NCBI GenBank assembly: GCA_938004375.1
Contig: CALKWH010000407.1
Coordinates: 1 to 6,700 of the forward strand
Direction: 5' to 3'
Source of the DNA: an uncultured Pseudomonadota bacterium
Lineage (GTDB): Bacteria; Myxococcota_A; Polyangia; HGW-17
DNA: 6,700 bases
Below, piece by piece: positions 1 through 6,217 of this stretch. The notes under the pieces were generated by a model that was not told the origin of the DNA, ran no database searches, and worked only from the letters and a program-made list of their open reading frames with translations. The stretch's first letter is position 1; every line of letters starts with the position of its first letter. The position numbers and the translations under genes were made by a program.

Positions 1-47
1 GAGATCGTATTCGGTGACTGGAGTTCAGACGTGTGCTCTTCCGATCT
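1..47 (+). other. Illumina P7-side adapter, untrimmed (not biological)
   Basis: Positions 14-47 match the standard Illumina TruSeq read-2 adapter, running from GTGACTGGAGTTCAG to GCTCTTCCGATCT. The 13 bases before it fit the last five bases of the P7 tail (GAGAT) followed by an 8-base index, CGTATTCG. The biological insert starts at 48. The minus-strand flippase frame continues into this stretch and picks up the artefactual tail EIGRAHV before a stop at 25-27. The identification rests on recall of the published adapter sequence; the match over 34 bases is complete. Confidence 0.98.
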
Positions 48-1125
48 CACTGGCGATGTGGCTCACGCTCTTGAGCAGCAGTAGGGGGGACACCAGCCGC
101 ATCAGGTGGCCGGCGCCCTCGTAGTTCGGGAAGATCGCCACCACGAGGTAGGAGAGGAAGTAGAACAGCACCGACATGCCCAGCCCGAAGAACAGCCCCA
201 TCTTCTCGGACCGGTAGAAGAGCCTGGAGATGCGCTCGGTGTCCTTCTGGCCGACGAGGTAGGCGATGTCCGTGTTGAGCACGAAGATGTACGCTCCCAG
301 GGCCTGCAGAGGGAATGAGTAGATGTGCATCATCAGGAAGTAATCGGCCGTGTCTCCGCTGCCGGTGAAGGCCTTGACGAATAGGATGTCGACCTTGGTG
401 TAGAGGAACCCGGCGACCATGTTGATGAAGAGCGGGACCGCGTAGACCATCATCTGGCGGCGGTAGGGGGCCAGCGGCGCGCGCTCCCGAGGCCACTTGC
501 GGTACGCTCGCAGCACCTGATGCCCGTAAAACAGGATCGAGGCGGCCATGACCCCGAGCTCGATGAACATGACGATGGTCACCGAGAGCCCGAAGTACCA
601 GAAGGCCCCCACCAGGGCCAACTGGACCAGGTTCAGGGCCGCGCTGCACAGGGTGATGGGCTTGAAGTTCCCGATGCCCTCGAGCACCCCCTGCAGAAAC
701 AGGCTGATCCCGGCGAACCCGGCGATGAGCGCCACGGCGAGGGCCACGACCCCGTGCCCGCCGTCGTCCGAGAGGAACCCGGTGATCCACGGGTTCGCGA
801 GGACGGCGAGGACCAGCGCCAGGGCCGAGAAGCCGACCGCCAGGCGCAGGCCGGCGCGCACGAAGCCGACCACGTCGGCGTAGTTCCCGGCCCCGCGGGA
901 CCGCGCGATGAACCGCGTGGCGGTCTGGCGCAGCCCGAAGTTGGAGAGCAGTTGGAGCAACTGGGCGACGGTGATGGCCACGCCGTAGACGGTGAACTCG
1001 GCCTTGGACAGCGTGGCCGTGTAGATGAACGAGAACAGGGCGGCGAAGCCCCCGCTGGACACCACCTGGCTCAGGCGCCAGAAGGAGTTGATCCAGAGCT
1101 TTTTGGACTCGTGTTTGGGTTCCAT
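48..1125 (-). CDS. Wzx/MurJ-type polysaccharide (oligosaccharide) flippase, C-terminus missing
   Basis: This is a multi-pass inner-membrane protein of the MATE/MOP superfamily, most like Wzx-type flippases that move undecaprenyl-linked oligosaccharides across the inner membrane. Residues 1-359 are real. About ten hydrophobic segments can be seen, near residues 15-37, 45-62, 94-112, 126-146, 158-178, 181-200, 226-245, 266-288, 308-331 and from 342 on. The cytoplasmic-loop motif after the second segment, GLRQTATRFIARSRG (65-79), is typical of this superfamily. Relatives usually have 420-500 residues, so roughly the last fifth to quarter is lost at the contig end; the residues after 359 (EIGRAHV) come from adapter. 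The ATG at 1125-1123 lies one base after the deoB stop, which suggests translational coupling; no strong Shine-Dalgarno is visible. The substrate cannot be told, and a MurJ-like lipid II flippase role is possible but less likely. Confidence 0.85.
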
Positions 1126-1126
1126 C

Positions 1127-2293
1127 TCAGGCGAAGAAGGGCACGCCGGGACCGCCCCAGGGGACGCCCAGGTGCACGCCCAGGGTGGCGGCCAGATCGG
1201 CGAAGGTGCGGCGCTCGCCCAGCGGCAGGCCGGGCTCCGGCGCGCGCAGGGCGAGCACGGGGACGTTCTCGCGGCAGTGGTCGGTCCCCGGGAACGTGGG
1301 GTCGTTGCCGTGGTCGGCGGTGATCACGACCAGGTCGCCGGACCGCACCAGCTTCTCGAGGCGCGGCAGGAAGGCGTCGAACTCCATGAGCGCCTCGCCA
1401 TAGCCGCGCCAGTTGTTGCGGTGGCCGTAGAGCATGTCGAAGTCCACGAGGTTGACGAACAGGAGCCCCTCCTCGAAGGTCTCCCACAACTCCAGCGTGC
1501 GGGCCATGCCCTCGGCGTTGTTCTCGGTCTTGTGGCTCTTCGTGATCCCGTAGCCGTTGAAGATGTCGTAGATCTTGCCCACGCCCACCACCGGCTGCCC
1601 GGCGTCGGCGATGGCGTTGAGGATCGTGGGCGTGGACGGGTTGGCCGAGAAGTCCTTGCGCCGGGAGGTGCGCGAGAACGAGCCCGGGGCGCCCACGAAC
1701 GGGCGCGCGATGACGCGGCCGATGCGGAAGCGGTCCCCCAGGGCGCGGGCGGCCTTGCACACGCGGTACAACTCCTCGATGGGGACCACATCTTCATGGG
1801 CGGCCAGTTGCAGCACGCTGTCCGCGCTCGTGTACAGGATCAGGGAGCCGGTGTCCAGGTGGGCCACGCCCAGCTCGTCGATGATCGCCGTGCCCGAGGC
1901 GGCTTTGTTGCCGATGAAGGTGTGCCCGGTGGCCTTCTGGAGTTGGTCCACGAGCTCGGGTGGGAAGCCGTCGGGATAGGTCGTGAACGCTTCGGTGAGG
2001 ATGAGCCCCGCCATCTCCCAGTGCCCGCATGTGGTGTCCTTGCCCAGGGCGGCGGGCCGCATGGCACCGAAGTACGCGCGGGGCGCGGGGACCGCCGCGT
2101 GCTGCGGCAGCGGGTGGATGTTGGCCAGACCCCATGCCGCGAGGTTGGGCAGGGCGAACGGGACCTGGCACTCGGCGAAGGCCTCGGCGATGTGGCCGAG
2201 GGTGTCGGCGCCCACGTCGCCGTAGTCGGCGGCGTCGTGCGCTGCGCCGATGCCGACGCTGTCCATGACAATGACCAGAGCGCGCTTTTTCAT
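1127..2293 (-). CDS. deoB: Phosphopentomutase
   Basis: A cytosolic enzyme that interconverts (deoxy)ribose 1-phosphate and 5-phosphate, joining nucleoside phosphorolysis to central carbon metabolism. The 388-residue product is the usual family length and belongs to the alkaline-phosphatase superfamily. Metal ligands match the Bacillus enzyme almost by number: D11 in MDSVGIG, D286 and H291 in DFDMLYGH, D327 and H328 in TADHGND, and H339 in GTDHC. The phosphorylated threonine is T87 in GKDTTCGHWE. The cap domain lies roughly between residues 100 and 220 and carries SGTAIIDELG and SADSVLQLAAHE. The start, MKKRALVIVMDSVG, is the normal N-terminus. The gene sits 4 nt after glyA and 1 nt before the flippase, so it is the middle gene of a tight operon. 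All catalytic residues are present, so it should be active. Confidence 0.97.
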   Translation of the reverse strand: MKKRALVIVMDSVGIGAAHDAADYGDVGADTLGHIAEAFAECQVPFALPNLAAWGLANIHPLPQHAAVPAPRAYFGAMRPAALGKDTTCGHWEMAGLILTEAFTTYPDGFPPELVDQLQKATGHTFIGNKAASGTAIIDELGVAHLDTGSLILYTSADSVLQLAAHEDVVPIEELYRVCKAARALGDRFRIGRVIARPFVGAPGSFSRTSRRKDFSANPSTPTILNAIADAGQPVVGVGKIYDIFNGYGITKSHKTENNAEGMARTLELWETFEEGLLFVNLVDFDMLYGHRNNWRGYGEALMEFDAFLPRLEKLVRSGDLVVITADHGNDPTFPGTDHCRENVPVLALRAPEPGLPLGERRTFADLAATLGVHLGVPWGGPGVPFFA

Positions 2294-2297
2294 GGCG

Positions 2298-3602
2298 TCA
2301 CCACGTGAACGTCGGGAAGGAGAGCGCGAAGGCCCGGATGTCCGCGACCAGCTTCGCGGTCTCGGCGGGGTCCTTCCACGGGGACTCGTCCTTCTCGAGC
2401 TTGCCCGCCTTCATGTTCTTCATGGCGCGGTCCATGAAGTCCGCGACCGTGCCCATGTGGACCTCCTTCATGCCCCGCGTGGTCAGGGAGGGGGTGCCCA
2501 TGCGGATGCCGTCGGGGAACAGCGGCTTCTGACGGTCCGACGCGTTGGGCACCGTGTTGAAGTTCAGCACGATCCCGACCTCCTCGAGGAGCTCGGCCAC
2601 GCGCTTGCCGGGGAGCCCGGCGCTCTTGCGCACGTCCAGAAGCAGCAGGTGGTTGTCGGTGCCCCCCGAGATCACGTGGTAGCCCCGACCGGCGAGGTGC
2701 CCGGCCAGCGCCTGCGCGTTCTTCACGACCTGGGCGGAGTAGTTGCGGAAGCCCTCGGTCTCGGCCTCGTGCAGCGCGACGGCCACCGCGGCGATGGTCG
2801 CGAAGTGCGGGCCGCCCTGAAGGCCGGGAAACACGGCCTTGTCGATGGCCTCGGCGTGCTCGGGCTTCTGGGACAGGATGATCGCGCCGCGGGGCCCGCG
2901 CAGGGTCTTGTGCGTGGTGAAGGACACGATGTCGATGTGGGGGAACGGGCTCGGATGCGCGCCGCCGGCGATGAGCCCGGCGATGTGGGACACGTCCGCG
3001 AGGCTGATGGCACCGACCTCGCGGGCGATCTCACCGAAGCGCGCGAAGTCGATGACCCGGGGATACGCGGTGTAGCCGCAGACCAGGACGTGGGGCCGGA
3101 ACTCCAGCGCCAGGCGCCGGATCTCGTCCATGTCCAGCCGGTCCTGCGCGTCGCAGCCGTAGTGCTGGATCTCGAACCACTGGCCGGTGACCGACACCGG
3201 GCTGCCGTGGGTCAGGTGGCCGCCGTGATCGAGGCGCATGGCCATGATGCGGCCCTCGAATGGCTTCAGGAACGCGGTGTAGACGCCCAGGTTTGCCGGG
3301 GCCCCCGAGAGGGCCTGCACGTTGGCGTACGGGTACCCGAACACGCGGCAGGCGCGCTCGATGGCGAGGCGCTCCACCGCGTCGGTATACTGCTGACCCT
3401 GGTAATAACGGCGGCCGGGGTACCCTTCGCCGTACTTGTTCGACAGGGTGGAGGCGAGCGCCGCGCGCACCGCGGGGCTGGCGTAGTTCTCGGACGGGAT
3501 CATGCGCAGCACGGCGGCCTGGCGCTCGTCCTCGCCCTGGAGGATGGCGGCGACCTGAGGATCGCAGGACTCGACGAGGGAAGAGACGGTTTTTTCGATC
3601 AT
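2298..3602 (-). CDS. glyA: Serine hydroxymethyltransferase (PLP-dependent)
   Basis: A cytosolic enzyme that converts serine and tetrahydrofolate to glycine and 5,10-methylenetetrahydrofolate, the main entry of one-carbon units. The 434-residue product is normal length for the family. The PLP-binding lysine is K232 in TTHKTLRGPRG; D203 and H206 in LADVSHIAGL contact the cofactor. The N-terminal substrate motif IPSENYASPAV (35-45) and NKYGEGYPGRRYY (55-67) are intact, as are SGAPANLGVY, HGGHLTHG, SGGTDNHLLLLD and GTPSLTTRGM. The form RYYQGQQ, in place of the E. coli RYYGGCE, marks a divergent subgroup also seen outside Gammaproteobacteria. The start is fixed by an excellent Shine-Dalgarno, AAGGAGGTG, at 3619-3611 on the minus strand, 8 nt from the ATG. 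It is the first gene of the glyA-deoB-flippase unit. Confidence 0.97.
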   Translation of the reverse strand: MIEKTVSSLVESCDPQVAAILQGEDERQAAVLRMIPSENYASPAVRAALASTLSNKYGEGYPGRRYYQGQQYTDAVERLAIERACRVFGYPYANVQALSGAPANLGVYTAFLKPFEGRIMAMRLDHGGHLTHGSPVSVTGQWFEIQHYGCDAQDRLDMDEIRRLALEFRPHVLVCGYTAYPRVIDFARFGEIAREVGAISLADVSHIAGLIAGGAHPSPFPHIDIVSFTTHKTLRGPRGAIILSQKPEHAEAIDKAVFPGLQGGPHFATIAAVAVALHEAETEGFRNYSAQVVKNAQALAGHLAGRGYHVISGGTDNHLLLLDVRKSAGLPGKRVAELLEEVGIVLNFNTVPNASDRQKPLFPDGIRMGTPSLTTRGMKEVHMGTVADFMDRAMKNMKAGKLEKDESPWKDPAETAKLVADIRAFALSFPTFTW

Positions 3603-3610
3603 TATGGAAA

Positions 3611-3619
3611 CACCTCCTT
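3611..3619 (-). promoter_or_regulatory. Strong Shine-Dalgarno of glyA
   Basis: On the minus strand the sequence reads AAGGAGGTG, nearly the full anti-16S complement, 8 nt before the glyA ATG at 3602. It decides the glyA start and implies high translation. Confidence 0.9.
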
Positions 3620-3798
3620 CTCGCGCAGCTGTAACAGAAAAGGGCCCCCCTCGTAAAGCTGAACTTGCGCAGGCTCATTATCACCCGTTGTGCAACGTGC
3701 GTTATTTTTCACTTGAAAACGTTTGTTCGCGGTGCTATTGACCGTTCCAACGGGATAACGGGCGTTATTGCCCGCAGGTTCAACGACTCTCACCCCTC

Positions 3799-3804
3799 GG
3801 AGGT
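3799..3804 (+). promoter_or_regulatory. Shine-Dalgarno of the propeller lipoprotein gene
   Basis: GGAGGT lies 4 nt before the ATG at 3809. It supports this start, which opens directly into a lipoprotein signal peptide, over an in-frame codon at 3665 that would add 48 residues with no signal character. Confidence 0.8.
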
Positions 3805-3808
3805 TTTC

Positions 3809-5437
3809 ATGCGCAAACTCGGATTTCTGGTCCTCTTCCTCGGCTGTTTCGGCTGCGACGACGGCGGCGGCACGTCCAACAACGCCAACAACGTCAACAA
3901 CGCCAACAACGTCAACAACGTCAACAACATCAACAACACGAACAACATCAACAACACCAACAACGTCAACAACGTCAACAACGTCAACAACCTCAACAAC
4001 GTCAACAACACGAACAACAACACGCCGGTGTGCGGCAACGCCCTGCGCGAGACGGGCGAGGACTGCGACGGCGCCGACCTGGGCGGCGCGACCTGCGCCA
4101 CCCTCGGCGGCGGCTTCACCGGCGGGACCCTCGCGTGCACTTCGTCCTGCACCTATGACACGGCCGGTTGCACCGGGTGCGAGGTCACCGAGAACCCGCT
4201 CACGCTCGAGACCGTGACCGTGGCCGACGACCTTGCGGGCCCCGCCTTCGTGACCATCGCGGACATGAACGACGACGGCAGGCCCGACCTGGTGGTGTCC
4301 TCGTTCGGCACCATCTCGGGCATCACCATGCCCAACGGCACGCTGAAGATCTACACCCAGGGCGCCGACGTCCGCACCTGGGAGCTCGCCGAGACCGTCA
4401 TCACCGAGGACATGGGCATCAAGTTCCCCAACCGCACCACCATCCACGACGTGGACGACGACGGCGACCCGGACATCCTGGTCCCCGCGGGCTTCCTCGC
4501 CTGCACCATGGGCGGCATGGGCGCCCCCTGCGGCGGCCTGATGTGGTTCGAGAACGCCGGCGGTCAGTGGATCCGCCATGACATCGTCGATTCGGGCTCG
4601 GCCCTGTTCTACCACCTCGCGACCCTCACCGACCTCGACGGCGACGGGATCCTCGATCTCGTGACCACCGGCGAGGAGAAGGCCGGCTTCATGGGCTCGG
4701 ACCGCGCGGTGGCGCAGTGGTTCAAGGGCACCGACACCGCCGACCGTTTCGACCCGACCCCCCGCGAGATCGGCGCCGGCATGGGCAGCTTCCCCCGCAT
4801 GTACGACATCGACGACGACGGGGACCTGGACATCGTGAGCGCCGAGTTCTTCCTGGCGGGCGGCGCCGTGGCCTGGTTCGAGCGCGAGGCGGACCCGGAC
4901 CCGCAGCACCCCGCCGGCACCTGGACCCGCCACGCCATCAACACCGACATCGGACCCTCCATCGAGGCCCTCATGGTCGCCGATCTCTACGGCGACGGCG
5001 TGACCCGCCTGGTCGCCTCGAACCACTCCAACACCACCGCCAACGCAGGCGACCCCGAGGCGGCCATCTACGTGTTCGATCCCCCGGCCCCCGGCCAGGA
5101 AGAGAACCTGTGGACGAAGCACCAGATCTCCTGCGGCATCGTCTCGCGCGCCGGCAGCATGTTCGCCCCCCAGGCGGCCCCGGGCATCTTCGGCGTGGGG
5201 GACATCGACGGCGACGGCGACCTGGACGTACTGGTGTCCGGCGACGGCGATGACCGCCTCTTCTGGCTCGAACAGGTCTCCGCGGGCACCTTCGCCACCC
5301 ACGTCATCGAGACCGGCTTCGGCCAGGCCGGCGGCACCTGGATCATCGATCTGGACGGCGACGGCGCCAACGAAATGACTGCGACTTCTTATGAAAACAA
5401 CGTCCTGAACGTCTACATTGTGACTGGAAGCAAATAA
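3809..5437 (+). CDS. Secreted lipoprotein: Asn-rich repeat linker, Cys-rich module and seven-bladed FG-GAP/VCBS propeller
   Basis: A 542-residue exported protein of unknown function. Residues 1-16 (MRKLGFLVLFLGCFGC) are a short lipoprotein signal; C13 or C16 is the likely lipidated cysteine, and neither lipobox is perfect. Residues 24-71 are sixteen NNX triplets, probably a flexible spacer from the membrane. Residues 75-124 form a seven-cysteine module (CGNALRETGEDCDGADLGG onward) common in Myxococcota and Bradymonadota surface proteins. From about 145 to 540 there are seven Asp-rich loops of the DxDxDGxxD type, at D152, D214, D275, D333, D392, D465 and D514, about 60 residues apart. They alternate with WFE-like and WxRHxI strands. 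This fits an FG-GAP/VCBS seven-bladed beta-propeller that binds calcium. The fifth loop (DLYGDGVTR) has lost acidic residues. The gene ends in tandem stops, TAA TAG. Adhesion or ligand binding is plausible, but no enzyme motif is seen. Confidence 0.85.
   Translation: MRKLGFLVLFLGCFGCDDGGGTSNNANNVNNANNVNNVNNINNTNNINNTNNVNNVNNVNNLNNVNNTNNNTPVCGNALRETGEDCDGADLGGATCATLGGGFTGGTLACTSSCTYDTAGCTGCEVTENPLTLETVTVADDLAGPAFVTIADMNDDGRPDLVVSSFGTISGITMPNGTLKIYTQGADVRTWELAETVITEDMGIKFPNRTTIHDVDDDGDPDILVPAGFLACTMGGMGAPCGGLMWFENAGGQWIRHDIVDSGSALFYHLATLTDLDGDGILDLVTTGEEKAGFMGSDRAVAQWFKGTDTADRFDPTPREIGAGMGSFPRMYDIDDDGDLDIVSAEFFLAGGAVAWFEREADPDPQHPAGTWTRHAINTDIGPSIEALMVADLYGDGVTRLVASNHSNTTANAGDPEAAIYVFDPPAPGQEENLWTKHQISCGIVSRAGSMFAPQAAPGIFGVGDIDGDGDLDVLVSGDGDDRLFWLEQVSAGTFATHVIETGFGQAGGTWIIDLDGDGANEMTATSYENNVLNVYIVTGSK
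3878..4021 (+). repeat. In-frame 9-bp tandem repeat encoding (Asn-Asn-X)16
   Basis: Sixteen 9-base units of the form AACAACNNN run without a break. Every asparagine codon is AAC. The third residue is Val 7 times, Thr 3, Ala 2, Ile 2, Leu 1 and Asn 1. The strict codon use suggests expansion by slippage or unequal recombination, followed by point change at the third codon only. Such arrays are prone to length variation between strains and to mis-assembly. Confidence 0.97.
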
Positions 5438-5613
5438 TAGCTGCCGTGTGCCCGGACACACCTGGATCGGGGGAATTTGAAAAAACTCCTAAAAAAAAGT
5501 GGAAAACGATCCGAACAACAGGTACTTCTTGGACTTCGTTCCGATCCGATCAACCGGCGGACCCGTCGGTGGAACGCCCCTTCCGGCAAGGACGGAAAGA
5601 AAAGAATAGCAGC
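5438..5613 (+). promoter_or_regulatory. GGA-rich leader of the csrA-like gene, possible CsrA autoregulatory sites
   Basis: This 176-nt gap has no gene and no convincing terminator. It contains nine GGA trinucleotides, starting at 5454, 5464, 5472, 5501, 5531, 5559, 5571, 5590 and 5594. CsrA proteins bind GGA, best when it sits in a hairpin loop. Two sites fit: GTGTG/CACAC arms (5446-5450 and 5457-5461) enclose the loop CCCGGA, and a 7-bp stem with one G-U pair (5553-5559 with 5564-5570) places the GGA at 5559 at its loop. A 7-base complement, GGATCGG (5464-5470) with CCGATCC (5541-5547), could bridge the leader. A-rich runs lie at 5480-5506. No clear -35/-10 pair was found. The regulatory role is an inference. 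Confidence 0.4.
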
Positions 5614-6069
5614 ATGCTGACGCTCACCCGCAAACCCGGCCAGGAGATCATCGTCGGAGACAACATCCGCATCATCGTCAAGGAGATCCGCGGCCAGCAG
5701 GTGCGCCTGGGCTTCGTGGCCCCCGCCGGCGTGCTGATCACGCGCGGCGAGATGATCCTGCAGGCCGAGGAGGCCGGCGCCAGCCTCGAAGACGAATCGG
5801 CCGACGTCCTGAAGCCCGTGGCCTCGGCCGCCCCGCGCCCCGCGCCCCTGGCCGGGACCGCCCGTCCCCTGCCCCCCGCGCCCGGAGCGCCCGGCGCCGG
5901 CAGCCTCCCCGGGACCGGCAGCCTCCCAGGGACCGGCGCCCTCACGCTGGACAACCTGTTCCGCCCGGACTCCCCCGTCGGCCGCGCCGCGGCCAACCCC
6001 CGGGACCGGCTCGCGGCCCGTACGCCCCGGCTCTCCCGCGGCGCCCGCCGGCCGCCCCAGCTCCTGTGA
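5614..6069 (+). CDS. csrA: CsrA/RsmA-family carbon storage regulator with long C-terminal tail
   Basis: A small dimeric RNA-binding regulator that blocks or alters translation by binding GGA sites near ribosome-binding sites. Residues 1-50 (from MLTLTRKPGQEIIVGD) align with CsrA without gaps: L4 and R6 in strand 1, the GDNIRI turn, GQQVRLGF, and R44 of ITRGE, the key RNA-contact residue. Ordinary CsrA ends near residue 60-75; this product has 151. The extra part is acidic at 51-65, Pro/Ala/Gly-rich at 66-110 with two GSLPGT repeats, then has a short LDNLFRPDS segment (112-120) and an Arg-rich end (124-146). Third codon positions stay almost all G or C through the tail, arguing against a recent frameshift. 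The start is fixed by homology; a 56-codon upstream extension is rejected. No strong Shine-Dalgarno is visible. The role of the tail is unknown. Confidence 0.9.
   Translation: MLTLTRKPGQEIIVGDNIRIIVKEIRGQQVRLGFVAPAGVLITRGEMILQAEEAGASLEDESADVLKPVASAAPRPAPLAGTARPLPPAPGAPGAGSLPGTGSLPGTGALTLDNLFRPDSPVGRAAANPRDRLAARTPRLSRGARRPPQLL
5899..5934 (+). repeat. 18-bp tandem duplication in the csrA tail
   Basis: Two adjacent 18-base units differ by one base (a CCC versus CCA proline codon) and encode GSLPGT twice, residues 96-107 of the CsrA-like protein. This indicates local expansion of the low-complexity linker. Confidence 0.95.
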
Positions 6070-6112
6070 ACCCGACCCGTGAAAAAAATCCCGGTTCCCA
6101 TGAACCTCGCAC

Positions 6113-6140
6113 TTGACGTCGGGCCGCTTATTGGTATGTT
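6113..6140 (+). promoter_or_regulatory. Sigma-70-type promoter for infA
   Basis: TTGACG (6113-6118) matches five of six -35 consensus bases and is 16 nt from TATGTT (6135-6140), which matches four of six -10 bases. It lies about 80 nt before the infA ATG and just past the csrA stop, so infA can be transcribed on its own. It is the best promoter-like pair I found in the window. Confidence 0.6.
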
Positions 6141-6145
6141 CACTT

Positions 6146-6199
6146 GCCCGCGCGGGCCCGTCCCCGCATCGGGCGTGCCTTTTCCCCGGGTGTCCCGGG
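6146..6199 (+). other. GC-rich hairpin series in the infA leader
   Basis: Three short inverted repeats follow the promoter: GCCCG/CGGGC around CG (6146-6157), CCCG/CGGG around CAT (6163-6173) and CCCGGG/CCCGGG around TGT (6185-6199). The last ends 8 nt before the ribosome-binding site TGGAG at 6208-6212. None is followed by a T run, so they do not look like terminators. They may tune translation, or simply reflect high G+C. Confidence 0.35.
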
Positions 6200-6217
6200 C
6201 CGTCGACTGGAGTACGC

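Larger units (their letters stand above)
3603..3808. promoter_or_regulatory. Divergent intergenic region between glyA and the lipoprotein gene
   Basis: These 206 bp hold no gene and must carry both outward promoters. A leftward -10-like GATAAT is read on the minus strand at 3682-3677, without a convincing -35. A rightward TTGAAA (3713-3718) lies 17 nt before a weak TATTGA (3736-3741). Short dyads are present: CGTTG/CAACG arms at 3686-3697, CCGTT/AACGG arms at 3742-3753, ATAACG/CGTTAT arms at 3755-3768, and CGGGC/GCCCG arms at 3759-3774. The octamer GCGTTATT occurs at 3699-3706 and again at 3762-3769. These could be operators or leader hairpins. The promoter boxes are weak, and only the existence of the region is certain. 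Confidence 0.45.

Noticed and set aside
1..47. Transposon end or integron-like border at the contig edge.
   Set aside because: The bases are exact Illumina adapter, so any border signal is artificial.
1025..2308. Plus-strand 427-residue open frame opposite deoB.
   Set aside because: It is rich in Gly, Ala, Arg, Val and His, with no family match, while deoB on the other strand has every catalytic residue.
2250..3656. Plus-strand 468-residue open frame opposite glyA.
   Set aside because: The glyA reading is complete and well conserved; this frame is a composition shadow that also runs through the glyA leader.
3878..4021. Possible CRISPR or other DNA-level repeat array.
   Set aside because: The units are 9 bp with no spacers, lie in frame inside a gene, and encode NNX triplets.
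3790..4152. Minus-strand frame with Leu-rich LLTLLTLL runs that looks like a membrane helix or leucine-rich repeat.
   Set aside because: It is only the reverse complement of the AACAACGTC repeat read in another frame; there is no ribosome-binding site or conserved start.
3602..5461. A 619-residue minus-strand open frame opposite the whole lipoprotein gene, longer than the gene itself.
   Set aside because: Its product is Val/Asp/Gly/Ala-biased low complexity with runs of VVDVVD opposite the NNX repeat, has no recognisable domain, and its 3' end covers the glyA start and leader. It is the usual mirror of a high-G+C gene.
5446..5461. GTGTG/CACAC hairpin after the lipoprotein stop as a terminator.
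   Set aside because: No T run follows; the A-rich run further on is on the wrong strand for rightward termination.
5446..5613. In-frame 56-codon extension upstream of csrA.
   Set aside because: CsrA proteins begin at MLxLTR; the extension has no similarity or coding bias and covers the GGA-rich leader.
6093..6106. GGTTC/GAACC hairpin after csrA as an intrinsic terminator.
   Set aside because: The stem is only 5 bp and no T run follows; the infA promoter begins seven bases later.
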